From Branchiostoma floridae (taxonomy: Eukaryota; Chordata; Leptocardii; Amphioxiformes; Branchiostomatidae): a DNA stretch of 64,000 nucleotides. A model generated the notes under the pieces. It saw only the letters and a list, made by a program, of their open reading frames with translations, did not search any database and was not told the DNA's origin. How positions within the stretch are numbered: position 1 is the stretch's first letter; each line of letters opens with the position of its first letter. The stretch is from assembly GCF_000003815.2 (NCBI RefSeq), contig NC_049990.1:17064532-17128531 (forward strand). Direction: 5' to 3'. This document shows, piece after piece, positions 17,659-35,997 of the stretch. The position numbers were made by a program, and so were the translations under genes.

Positions 17659-20445
17659 TCACACCACTGTCTCCCTCTCAATAAACACTTGGTGTGGGTT
17701 CAGTTTTTGCTGTTCTCGAATCAGTCTTTCTCTTAACACTTCTGGTTTTGGCCTTGCTGTTGGGTCCTCGCTCCAACATGACGTCATGATGACGTACAGG
17801 TCTGGAGGACACTCCGCAGGCATGTCCAGACGGATCCCTTGCTGTAGGATCTCCACAAGCTGCTGACAGGTCGGCTGTGGTGTGTTGCTGTACATGGGGT
17901 CCGTCCCACCTGTTACAATCTCCCACAGAAGCACACCAAAGGACCACAGGTCGCTCTCGCACGAGAACTGAAGATGTAGGAGGGACTCGATCGCCATCCA
18001 TTTCAACGGGAGACGTTGTTCTTGGCCTTGGTGATTGACAGGAATGTATTGTGCTGTGTTGTACACGTCGCGAGCAAGGCCAAAGTCGCCAAGTTTTGCG
18101 ACATTCTGTTCAGTGATTAGAACGTTACGTGCGGCCACGTCGCGATGGGAAATGCGGAGACCTTTCAGGTGACCGAGGGCTTGTGTAATGTCAATTGCAA
18201 AATACAGCAAGTTATGTAACTTATTTTTCTTTTGCCTTAAGAAGTTGAGGAGGTTTCCTTTGCTGGCGTATTCAAGGACCAAGCACTTTGGATTAGATTT
18301 GATGTTAAATCCAAGCAATTGGATGATGTTAGAGATTCGGGGATTGTATCCCTTTTCCTCATGTATCACTGTAAGTATCGCTGTCTCTCTGTAGAAGTCC
18401 TGGTAACACAGTTTGTCGTTGAAGCGGATCATCTTGGCTGCAACAGTTTGTTGTCCGGTAGGCAAGGCTAGGTTGGCTTGTGTCACCAGACCGAAGGCAC
18501 CCATCCCTATCATATCTCCCAATGTCAACCGACTGCTGTCTATCTGCCATCGCTCAGTCCAACCTGGGCGTAACTTGTCTGCCAGGTCTTCTTCCATCCT
18601 CCTCAACTCACATACAACATATTCCTCTTCTGGGAGTGGTTTGTGCAAAGCAAAAGGCTTCCATTTTTTCTTACATGCTACAATACCAACAAAAGCAAGA
18701 AGCCCAAGAACACAAGAGACGCCAATAAGAATAGCTACCCGAAGATTTAACTGCTTGATTATGATATCACAGTTCGGTCCCGACCATGGTGGGATACAGG
18801 TGCAGCTGCCATCCACGTGATGACAGGTGGCGTTGTTCTTGCAGATGCAGTCAGATTGGCAGTTGTGTCCGAATGTGCCCTTCTCGCATGGCTGGCTACA
18901 AGTCGTGCCTTTCCAACCTGCTGTGCAGTTACATGTCCCGTCGCTAGGACTGCAGTAGGCTCTGTTTTTACAGACGCAACTACTCTCACATCTTAGTCCA
19001 TACGTTCCCGGTTTACAGGGATCCTCACATCTGTGTCCTCTCCAACCTTCCAGACAAACACAGCCGTCCCGCCGATCACAGTCAGAGCCATGCAGACAGT
19101 TGCAGATCTTCTCGCATCTCGACCCATGGTGATTGGGTGGGCAGGAAGTTACATTGAGTATGAAGTTCGCTCTCAGGACATTACCTTGTGTTGTGATCGC
19201 TTGGCAGATGTACAAGCCATTGTTTTCATTCTGAAGATTCACTATTTCCACTTTGTGTCCGTGCTTGACACCTAAAGGCTTGAAGGCCCCCCTCCGTTTC
19301 TCAGGCTGAAATAACCATGTCAGCTTTGTAACATTGACATGGTGTTGTTGACAATGAAGAGTCACAGATCCGGTAATGTACAGTTCATCTAAATGTCCTT
19401 GTGTTGAGCCGATTGACAGTTCTTGTTTCGGTATGTCACAGATGACCCCTTGCCAACCTGGTTTACACTTGCAGGCTCCATTGAATCTGTGACAATTCGC
19501 ACCGTTTCTACATGCACACTGAGTCTCACATAAGAGGCCATATCTATACGGAGGACACGGCAGCAGCCGAGCTGTTGCCTCAGCTGATAAGGTGCTTTCT
19601 TTTAAATAGTCTGCAGAAAGTCCAATGTAATCCGAGAGTCTGAATGGATCGCATGTAAGTTTGATAGAGCCTTCTGAGTCTGGTATGAAAGTTGCATGTA
19701 TCAAACCCATGAATTCAACATCGGAGTCGGTCATCCAGCTCGGAGAGATAAGATTCTCAGCTGATGCACCAAAAAGTGATTTTGCTGCCTCATGAATATT
19801 TGGCCTCTCAACTAGTAGGAAATTTAGTGATGCTGATTTTAATTGCTTTGCACATGCCGTATTTTCCCAATTGCCTCTTATCATTCTGGCAGCTGTTGTG
19901 GAGGATGATCTGTCATGCAAAGCCCATACAGCTTTTATTTCACACTTGCTATTCCTGCCATCGAAACGAACATATTCATGACCTTCGTTGTAAAAACGTG
20001 TGAGATTGCGATATCTTTTTGATTTTTCGGAAGCAGTTAGCTGTACAAAGTTTGTGCTTTGGGTGTTTCTAGTCGGTATGTCACAACTGGTGTTAAAGAC
20101 AGGATAGCCAGGCACGTCCACAACTTGTACCCGAATGGTGACCCGACCCTCGTACTGGCCAGACGTAAGGTGTAGGATGTACTCGTCTTGCACCCCATAA
20201 TCCAAAGGGTTATTCACAAACAACGTACCATTGCTGACTTGGAATCGCCTGTGTGGATCGCCTTCCACCGTGTACCCGCCTTCTTTGACCGGCCGATCCA
20301 CCTTCAGGGGTTGGATGTCCTTCAAAATTGGTGTCCCAATAGTAGCGTTCTCATAAACAGACACACTGAAGATTTCTTGGCTGCAGCAAATTGACAGACA
20401 CAGTATACATGTCCACAGAACTCTGACAACCGTGAGTCCCGACAT
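17659..20445 (-). CDS. Intronless receptor tyrosine kinase, copy B
   Basis: This is a 928-residue single-exon paralogue of the gene at 7708-10500, with the start ATG at 20443-20445. Domain order is the same: signal peptide, cadherin-like repeat, unassigned region, EGF, Ig, three EGF modules, membrane helix and tyrosine kinase. It is two residues shorter (one Pro lost in the GYPVF motif and one Gln lost from NEGHEY). Kinase motifs GMGAFGLV, AAK, HRDVAARN, DFGLARD and LPLKWMA are intact. Differences from copy A cluster in the first 300 residues and around the membrane and juxtamembrane part (for example IIKQLNLRVAILIGV). The Ig and EGF2-4 part is almost unchanged, suggesting gene conversion. 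Its upstream flank is followed directly by the 3' end of the complete DnaJ gene on the same strand. Confidence 0.93.
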   Translation of the reverse strand: MSGLTVVRVLWTCILCLSICCSQEIFSVSVYENATIGTPILKDIQPLKVDRPVKEGGYTVEGDPHRRFQVSNGTLFVNNPLDYGVQDEYILHLTSGQYEGRVTIRVQVVDVPGYPVFNTSCDIPTRNTQSTNFVQLTASEKSKRYRNLTRFYNEGHEYVRFDGRNSKCEIKAVWALHDRSSSTTAARMIRGNWENTACAKQLKSASLNFLLVERPNIHEAAKSLFGASAENLISPSWMTDSDVEFMGLIHATFIPDSEGSIKLTCDPFRLSDYIGLSADYLKESTLSAEATARLLPCPPYRYGLLCETQCACRNGANCHRFNGACKCKPGWQGVICDIPKQELSIGSTQGHLDELYITGSVTLHCQQHHVNVTKLTWLFQPEKRRGAFKPLGVKHGHKVEIVNLQNENNGLYICQAITTQGNVLRANFILNVTSCPPNHHGSRCEKICNCLHGSDCDRRDGCVCLEGWRGHRCEDPCKPGTYGLRCESSCVCKNRAYCSPSDGTCNCTAGWKGTTCSQPCEKGTFGHNCQSDCICKNNATCHHVDGSCTCIPPWSGPNCDIIIKQLNLRVAILIGVSCVLGLLAFVGIVACKKKWKPFALHKPLPEEEYVVCELRRMEEDLADKLRPGWTERWQIDSSRLTLGDMIGMGAFGLVTQANLALPTGQQTVAAKMIRFNDKLCYQDFYRETAILTVIHEEKGYNPRISNIIQLLGFNIKSNPKCLVLEYASKGNLLNFLRQKKNKLHNLLYFAIDITQALGHLKGLRISHRDVAARNVLITEQNVAKLGDFGLARDVYNTAQYIPVNHQGQEQRLPLKWMAIESLLHLQFSCESDLWSFGVLLWEIVTGGTDPMYSNTPQPTCQQLVEILQQGIRLDMPAECPPDLYVIMTSCWSEDPTARPKPEVLRERLIREQQKLNPHQVFIERETVV

Positions 20446-22192
20446 TTTCAAGCGAGAACTCTCTTCGAGATACAATCAAAGACTGTGAGGCAAGACGTTT
20501 TGAAGCCCCTGTGCGAACAGTAATTAATGCCAAAGGTTCCTCAATTTGATGTTCCTGAATCTTAATAATTATCTTTCTTCAAAGGGCTGGTAAGGAAAAG
20601 GGGAAACCCCTGGACTGCTTTGGACGGACGAGGCATTGCCTCGGGCTCTTGAAGAAGAAAGAAACGCTATAGTGTGTTTAATCTGCGTGTTTACTCAGTG
20701 CACTATTACATTTTCTATCCTGCAATATTAATATGTAATCAGAAATACATTTACTCTCAAATGTCAAGAAAATTTCAGCAAATATTTTACGAAGCCACAA
20801 CTGTGGGAAAGGTAGTCTTTAGTCACTAGAATACACGTACACATGTATGTAGGATTGGACAGAAACATATTTTTTTCCGAGGGTCTGATCTGAACACAGT
20901 GACCTCGGTGACGTCATGCCTTGTGGCATTAAAACCAGAGCAGCAAGTTTCAAACACTTTCAGGAAGTGTAAAAAGCAGAACCTGTGACACCCTGATCAC
21001 GTGTAACTTTGGGGACGACAAGTGACTGTCTTTGTCTGGCTCAACCCAAGCGTAATCTACTCCCATGGTACTTTCCAATCAGAGGTTGGTGGGGAAATCG
21101 ATATCGTGACATTTTTCTTTCTTCCTTTTTTTTATTGATCGGCCGATCGAAAAAAAAGTGGGAATGCCGATCGAAAAAACACACACACACACTGATGAAT
21201 GGAAAGAGTCACGATTTTCCCACCAACCTCTGCTTGGAGAGTACTCCCAGGATTGTACCATAAGATATGCATACGTAAAGCGTTGCCATTTGAGGAAGTG
21301 GGCACTCAGTTGATCTTGAAATATTGTTCCTGAATTTACTTCCCCTTTCTTTGTCTCAAAGTCCTATCTCAGCGTATTGATTACATCCATGAAAACTACA
21401 GGTTATATTTTAGACAGCGTTGTGTTTCTGTCTGTCGGTCAACACTGTTTATGGACTACCGAGAGCTTGATATGCAAAAATGCACTAAATATAACCATCT
21501 CATGTGGTATATGTTAAAATTTAAGTCCAAATAAAATGCTAACAAGAGGACATTGCTGACCTTTTTAATACATATGACACTCGAGGCATTCAGAGAACAA
21601 AGTGACATACAAATGCAATTTCTTTGTAACATTTGTACTTGTATCTAAATAGCCAGTAAAACTGCCCTTCAGTGAAGCAAAGTATGATGCTACTGGTAGT
21701 TGATTCAGCTATACACATATTAGGAATATGTACAAATGGCTTTCCTAGCAACAAAACTCAATCCACTTTTCAAATTAAAAGGTTGTTGACTTAAGTTGGT
21801 ATAAGTGTATTTTTGAAGGTAGTTGATTTATCAGATGATCATGACAAGGGTAATTTTTTCTGTAACAAATCATATTCTGTTGACTGCACAATGCTTGTAG
21901 TACTCGTACATGATCTTTCACAACTTTGAATTGCTTGAGGTTGAGCTTGTGTTTCTCATTCAAAATGTAGAAGTATTTGAGATTTAACATGTCAAAGGAT
22001 TATATGTTATTTTGATATATCAGCTTCCTGTCTGTGAATTTCACCACATGTACATAAAACATAACACAGATTTGAACTGTACAGCATTTAGACATTCTGT
22101 ATCTGAATGGGATGCAAAGGTGACAACAACTACCATGGAAGACCATCCCTGCATTCTACATACTATTAGGCTGCATGTTTACTCTTGTAGCA
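20446..22192. other. RTK copy B upstream flank, noncoding
   Basis: There is no gene. It is nearly identical to copy A for the first 700 bp (CRE at 20909-20916, (CA)n near 21180). It is bounded on the right by the last exon of the DnaJ gene. Confidence 0.6.
20909..20916. promoter_or_regulatory. Consensus CRE (TGACGTCA) upstream of RTK copy B
   Basis: The octamer is 464 bp upstream of the start codon, the same distance as in copy A. Confidence 0.45.
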
Positions 22193-25100
22193 TCACCGCA
22201 GCGGGCTCTTGGTACCACCTCCTTCTAACAGATCTTTTGCCTCATTTATCTTTGCAGCAAGGTAAGGTGATCCACCTGACATTCAGAAGAAAAATATAAC
22301 ACAGTTATTATTTTTTACTCTTGTCATGTTTGTATCATAAAGATATTTTCTTGTCAGTATTTACTAGTTTTCACGTTTAACCTTGTGGACCATTAAACTG
22401 CAATGTTTTCTTGAAATGTTGATACACTGGAATGTTTTTTCACAGATGTACAAAAGCCAGCATTGTTTCAATTGAAGACAGTGCAAAAGGCAGATACAGT
22501 CAGAACTGCCAAGGAAGACAACTCAAGGGACCAGTAAACTTCTATGGATTGGTGGTCACTATAGACAGTGGCCAGTGTGGTCACACTGGCCTGGATGGTA
22601 TTATGTACAGGTGGTCACTTGTACAGGTTTGACTGAATATCAATGGCCAGGTGGCCTTTTTGTAGAGGTGACCACTTGTACAGGTTTGACTGTGTATCAA
22701 TGGTCAGGTGGCCTTTATGTAGAGGTGGCCACTTGTACAGGTTTGACTGTGTATCAATGGTCAGGTGGCCTTTATGTAGAGGTGGCCACTTGTACAGGTT
22801 TGACTGTGTATCAATGGTCAGGTGGCCTTTATGTAGAGGTGGCCACTTGTACAGGTTTGACTGTGTATCAATGGTCAGGTGGCCTTTATGTAGAGGTGGC
22901 CACTTGTACAGGTTTGACTGTGTATCAATGGTCAGGTGGCCTTTTTGTAGAGGTGACCACTTGTACAGATTTGACTGTGTATCAATGGTCAGGTGGCCTT
23001 TATGTAGAGGTGGCCACTTGTACAGGTTTGGGTGAATGTACAAACAAGATGATACATCCCACATAGCCTTACCTCTGTCTGGATGGTTGAGCAGCATAAT
23101 TCTCCTGTGTGCCTCCCGCATCTTCTTCGTATTAGCTGATGGACTGGAAATAGAATAAAAGCCCTTTCACTCATCTGTAATCTGTCTTATCTTTTTGAGC
23201 ATTGTTAGTTTGTTTTTTTGGTCATTTAACATTTTCAACAGTGACTTAAAAATGTTCTAGGGGACCTAGACCAACATGTCTTACTATCCATCTAAAGAGC
23301 TATATCTTCCACTCAAAAATCATGACCACAGCATGTCCAGAACATGAGATATTGAAACTGGAAGTTCTACTGCAATACCTTAACAAAACACAAGGGGGAC
23401 CAAAGGCTAACCATTCTGAGGTCTCATCAAGACCTATTCATATACTAAGTACCAACTTCAAAGACAATTCATGCAGGCATTCTCAAGCTTTCTTATTCGC
23501 ACAAACTCACACACACACACACCAAAACATAACCTTCTTTGCAAAGACTGTAAAGACCATGCAGCTGTAATGCAAAACTAAGTGATACAGAAAGATCTGT
23601 CGTTAGATTTTTGTTGGTAATTTTTGGAAACATACCTGACTTTTGACTCTTTCTATCATTCTTTCCTATATTTCTTGACTAATAAATTTGTTTTAATAAT
23701 AATTGTATCAATTATGTTGTATCAGCTATGTTACCTACCTGACTCCTAATACAAGTGCTGCTTCTCTCTTTGTCATCTTTGGTTCAAAACCACCTCTGTA
23801 GTAGTGACTGTTCAACAGCTGGGATGGAGACAAACTTGGTAAATATTTGGAATTTTCACATTCCTTTTTCACTGTTTTCTAAAGCAAGTCAAGCGTTACA
23901 CAGCACAGTATAGACAACAACAAAAATATTCATCTTCTTAGAATATTAAAAATTATATCGAACAGTCTTCTTCGTTTCACAACCTCTTTTTATTCTTCTG
24001 CAGACGTTTCGGTGACTGTCTGTCACCTTCATCAGTGCAAAATGAAATATACTAACGTTACTCGCTGCGATATGACCTGTACAGTGCAAATCGAACTAAA
24101 CCTATTGTGACGTAATTACTTGACATGGAATGTTCTCGAACGTGATACGTTAATCATCCTTGCCACTTTGTGACGTAGTGGCAAGGATGCGGTCCCAAAC
24201 ATGGCTAAGTTTATACGTCACAAAGTGGCAAGGATGATTAACGTATCACATTCCAGAACATTCCATGTCAAGTAATTACGTCACAATAGGTTTAGTTCGA
24301 TTTGCACTGTACAGGTCATATCGCATATCGAGTAACGTTAGTATATTTCATTTTGCACTGATGAAGGTGACAGACAGTCACCGAAACGTCTGCAGAAGAA
24401 TAAAAAGAGGTTGTGAAACGAAGAAGACTGTTCGATTGATCTACCAACCTGATGAAACTATTTACGGATTAAAAATTATAGTCATGAAATGTGTGCGGTC
24501 TAACAGTAACAGAGCCGCATAGAACTTGTTAGAAGTGCGGTGTGAAGACTAGCCGTCAGCTGCCTACCCATGTCAGGGAACCCAGAAGCAGTATTATCAA
24601 ACAATGGATCGTGAGTGAGTGAAATGTGATGCTAAAACATAACCGTTACTCACCGGTACTGCCTTTTCAAACTTCTTGGCACTCTCCATAAGAGGCTTGG
24701 ACCACCGGATGGCTGCTCGGGCTGTAGGTATGAAAATGTACTGATGAATGACAGCAGCAAGAGACGACTTAAATGTGTTTCACAGAATGCTGCATTATAC
24801 CACATACTACCATAATTGATTGTTCAACTTCACATATTCTGACAAATTATCCAAAGCAAGCGTATTTCATCCAGTAGTATTCGGATCACACCAAGGCATT
24901 TGCATAATGTAAATGCATTTAATTTTGCAGGGATTTAATTTCGCGATAGCGGGAAAAGGGACTTTCGCAGTAGTTTTAAGTTCGCGGTAGCACCATGCAT
25001 ATTCACAGTCCCTTACTGCCATGGAAAAATGTTTGCGGTAGTTTTGAGTTCGTGGTGAAGCAGCCACCGCGAAAACCGCGAATATCAAACCACCATTTCT

Positions 25101-25544
25101 GCATTTACAGTATTTTCAATCTAACCATGCCCCCTGTTGTAATGTCTTGCACAAATGTGTGGGACAAGGGCTACAGAAATGGAGATGGGGGCCACCCCTA
25201 AGCATCTACATGTATTACAGACACACGGGTTACTTTTTTAAACCAGGGTTGTACCTGAAATATGGAAGTAACATAAGTCATAAGTACCTGTAAATGCTGC
25301 TGCAGCCACTCCCAGACCCACCACAATCATGGTACTCGCCTGGAGATCAACACAAATAAAATCAAGTTAAAAACTGCATAATTTTCAACGGGAAATCTTT
25401 TCATGGTCAATATATTTCATAATGCCCCCCTCCCCCTTCCCTTTAAATTACACAATGTCAACGTTTCTACCCCCAACTTACTGGTCTCTGGCTGTTTATG
25501 AAATCCTGCTGCTTTGGCGGTACATTTGAGTAATTCCGTGCCAT
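22193..25544 (-). CDS. DNAJC15/DNAJC19: TIM14/PAM18-type mitochondrial DnaJ co-chaperone, 6 coding exons
   Basis: Exons, 5' to 3': 25482-25544, 25288-25339, 24654-24721, 23739-23818, 23073-23143, 22193-22275. All junctions have GT/AG and keep frame, giving 138 residues. A short N-terminus (MARNYSNVPPKQQ) precedes a Gly/Ala/Val-rich membrane segment (VVGLGVAAAAF, about residues 25-38). Then come a linker, YYRGGFEPKMTKREAALVLG, and a C-terminal J domain with HRRIMLLNHPD (HPD motif) and GGSPYLAAKINEAKDLLE. In this family the protein sits in the inner mitochondrial membrane and stimulates mtHsp70 at the TIM23 import motor. The N-terminal part is more like DNAJC15 and the middle more like DNAJC19, so it may be co-orthologous to both. 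Intron 3 holds a 480-bp palindrome and intron 5 a 57-bp minisatellite. The segmental duplication ends in intron 4. Confidence 0.92.
22584..23039. repeat. 57-bp minisatellite, about 8 units
   Basis: Units start at 22584, 22641, 22698, 22755, 22812, 22869, 22926 and 22983, with CAATGGTCAGGTGGCC near the start of each. The array lies in intron 5 of the DnaJ gene. The period is 57 (19 codons), so long ORFs appear on both strands by arithmetic; they are not genes. Confidence 0.95.
24003..24035 (-). ncRNA. Hammerhead-ribozyme-like motif 2 (left palindrome arm)
   Basis: The minus strand reads CTGATGA, stem II GGTGAC/GTCACC with loop AGACA, then GAAACGTC. It has the same architecture as the motifs at 14781 and 24358. 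This is also the sense strand of the DnaJ intron. Confidence 0.5.
24358..24390 (+). ncRNA. Hammerhead-ribozyme-like motif 3 (right palindrome arm)
   Basis: The plus strand reads CTGATGA, stem II GGTGAC/GTCACC, then GAAACGTC. It is the mirror of motif 2. Motifs of this minimal type are known from Penelope-like retroelement terminal repeats, which suggests where the palindrome came from. No PLE coding sequence is visible. Confidence 0.5.
24907..25112. mobile_element. MITE-like repeat with ATGTAAATGCA/TGCATTTACA ends, copy 1
   Basis: The ends are inverted (GTAAATGCA and TGCATTTAC). The body carries two GCGGTAGTTTT(A/G)AGTTCG(C/T)GGT motifs around a CCATGGAAAAATG. A second copy is at 60459-60647, and a degenerate one at about 33637-33780. 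This copy lies in intron 2 of the DnaJ gene. Confidence 0.7.
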
Positions 25545-26374
25545 TTCTTATGTCTTCAAGACGTCGAGACAAGACACAAGACAGTGTAGCGTGCTTGCAC
25601 GAGGTAGCGCAGCTGGGCTTCGAAGCGCTTCGCTTTCGTCACCCAAGTTGACCGATGACTCAGACCTTATTACAGCTTACGCAAGAGCTACAAGTTTTGC
25701 ATAAACCACCCAAAAACCTGTATGGACATGTGCACCATGTTTAACGAATCTACTAGCATATCTTGCGTCAAAAAGACTTAATGAAGAATAACTTTTACCA
25801 TTTTTTCTGAGTTCTTGTCCTTTCGCGTCCACCTGACCCTTTGACCTCTGTACCAGCCTGTTTTACGGTAACATTTGGATTAGTCTATTAGGTATGAGGG
25901 GGTGGTATGACACAGTAATAGTTCCACCCAACATGTTAAGTCTTTTTGATTTTCAAGCAAAACTATATTTCTTTGTGTAAGATGTAACTTTGTGGAGCTA
26001 ATATTTTTATAGGCATTGTTATTATTTATTAAGGACGTGTTGCAGACAGCAACGATGTAATTACGACAGCTGTGTAATTTTACGGCATGCTGCAAAGAGA
26101 ACCGACTGAGACACATGGTTTGTGTTGTGTTGATCAAATGTGTGTTTACAAGATAGATTTTGACGTTTTCTCATGACAGCAAGTTGTCAATGATGTCATT
26201 TAGGTGTCCCCTTAGTTTTATATTGTCCAATCAGCTACATTTTAGTGAATGATCTAAGTATGGTTATTCTCTGTCAGACTTTAAGAAATATATTTTTTCG
26301 ATGGACTTGTTTTGTATTCTTGAAAGCGTGGAACTGTATTGACTCAAGGAAGTTTAAAAACCTCCTTGACTGAC
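25545..26374. other. Intergenic region between DnaJ gene and EARS2
   Basis: No gene was seen. The GC-rich part at 25560-25650 is a plausible promoter side for the DnaJ gene. The remainder is AT-rich unique sequence leading to the minisatellite at 26375. Confidence 0.5.
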
Positions 26375-35636
<9,262 letters not shown>

Positions 35637-35997
35637 TGATAACATTACATCTATCAAGATTTACAAATAATTTTTACAGCACAAAATCACAATAGAATAT
35701 AACATAATGAATAGTTTTAGTTGTAAGATATACTACTGTAACAGCAACTCTATAAGTTCAAATCGGCATTGCAAAATTTTAATCAGCTTCACACACACAC
35801 AGACAATATGCTTTAAAGGACCATAATGGAATAAAATTTTAAAAAATACAATGGTACCTCCTCTTATTTGTGTTTTTCATGTAGTTACAGCTCATATATA
35901 TACTGTGGTGTAGTCCCATCTTTTTCAATAGTCTTTCTTGAGATACTTGTTCGGGTATGTCCTCCCCAGAGTTGTGGATAATGTTTTGTGTCTCTCT
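35637..35997. other. Convergent 3' flanks of EARS2 and the scramblase gene
   Basis: There are 361 bp between the two stop codons. An AATAAA at 35830-35835 on the plus strand is the likely EARS2 polyadenylation signal. The scramblase signal on the minus strand was not found with confidence. Confidence 0.6.

Larger units (their letters stand above)
15966..23690. repeat. Segmental duplication, copy B (contains RTK copy B)
   Basis: This is the direct duplicate of 392-13925 without the LINE and SINE-like insertions. It spans the third RTK upstream remnant, the AT-rich repeat, RTK copy B, its 5' flank and the last two DnaJ exons. Similarity ends in DnaJ intron 4, just before exon 4 (23739). Confidence 0.88.
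23957..24436. repeat. 480-bp near-perfect palindrome (foldback element)
   Basis: Arms 23957-24177 and 24214-24436 are inverted copies differing at only a few positions (for example CTCGCTGCG against CTCGATATGCG), with a 36-nt loop. It lies in intron 3 of the DnaJ gene and would form a long hairpin in its pre-mRNA. Each arm contains a hammerhead-like motif. Confidence 0.92.

Noticed and set aside
22575-23121. Long repetitive frames on both strands (163, 168 and 130 codons)
   Set aside because: They result from the 57-bp minisatellite, whose period is a multiple of three. On the minus strand the frame merely runs on into DnaJ exon 5.
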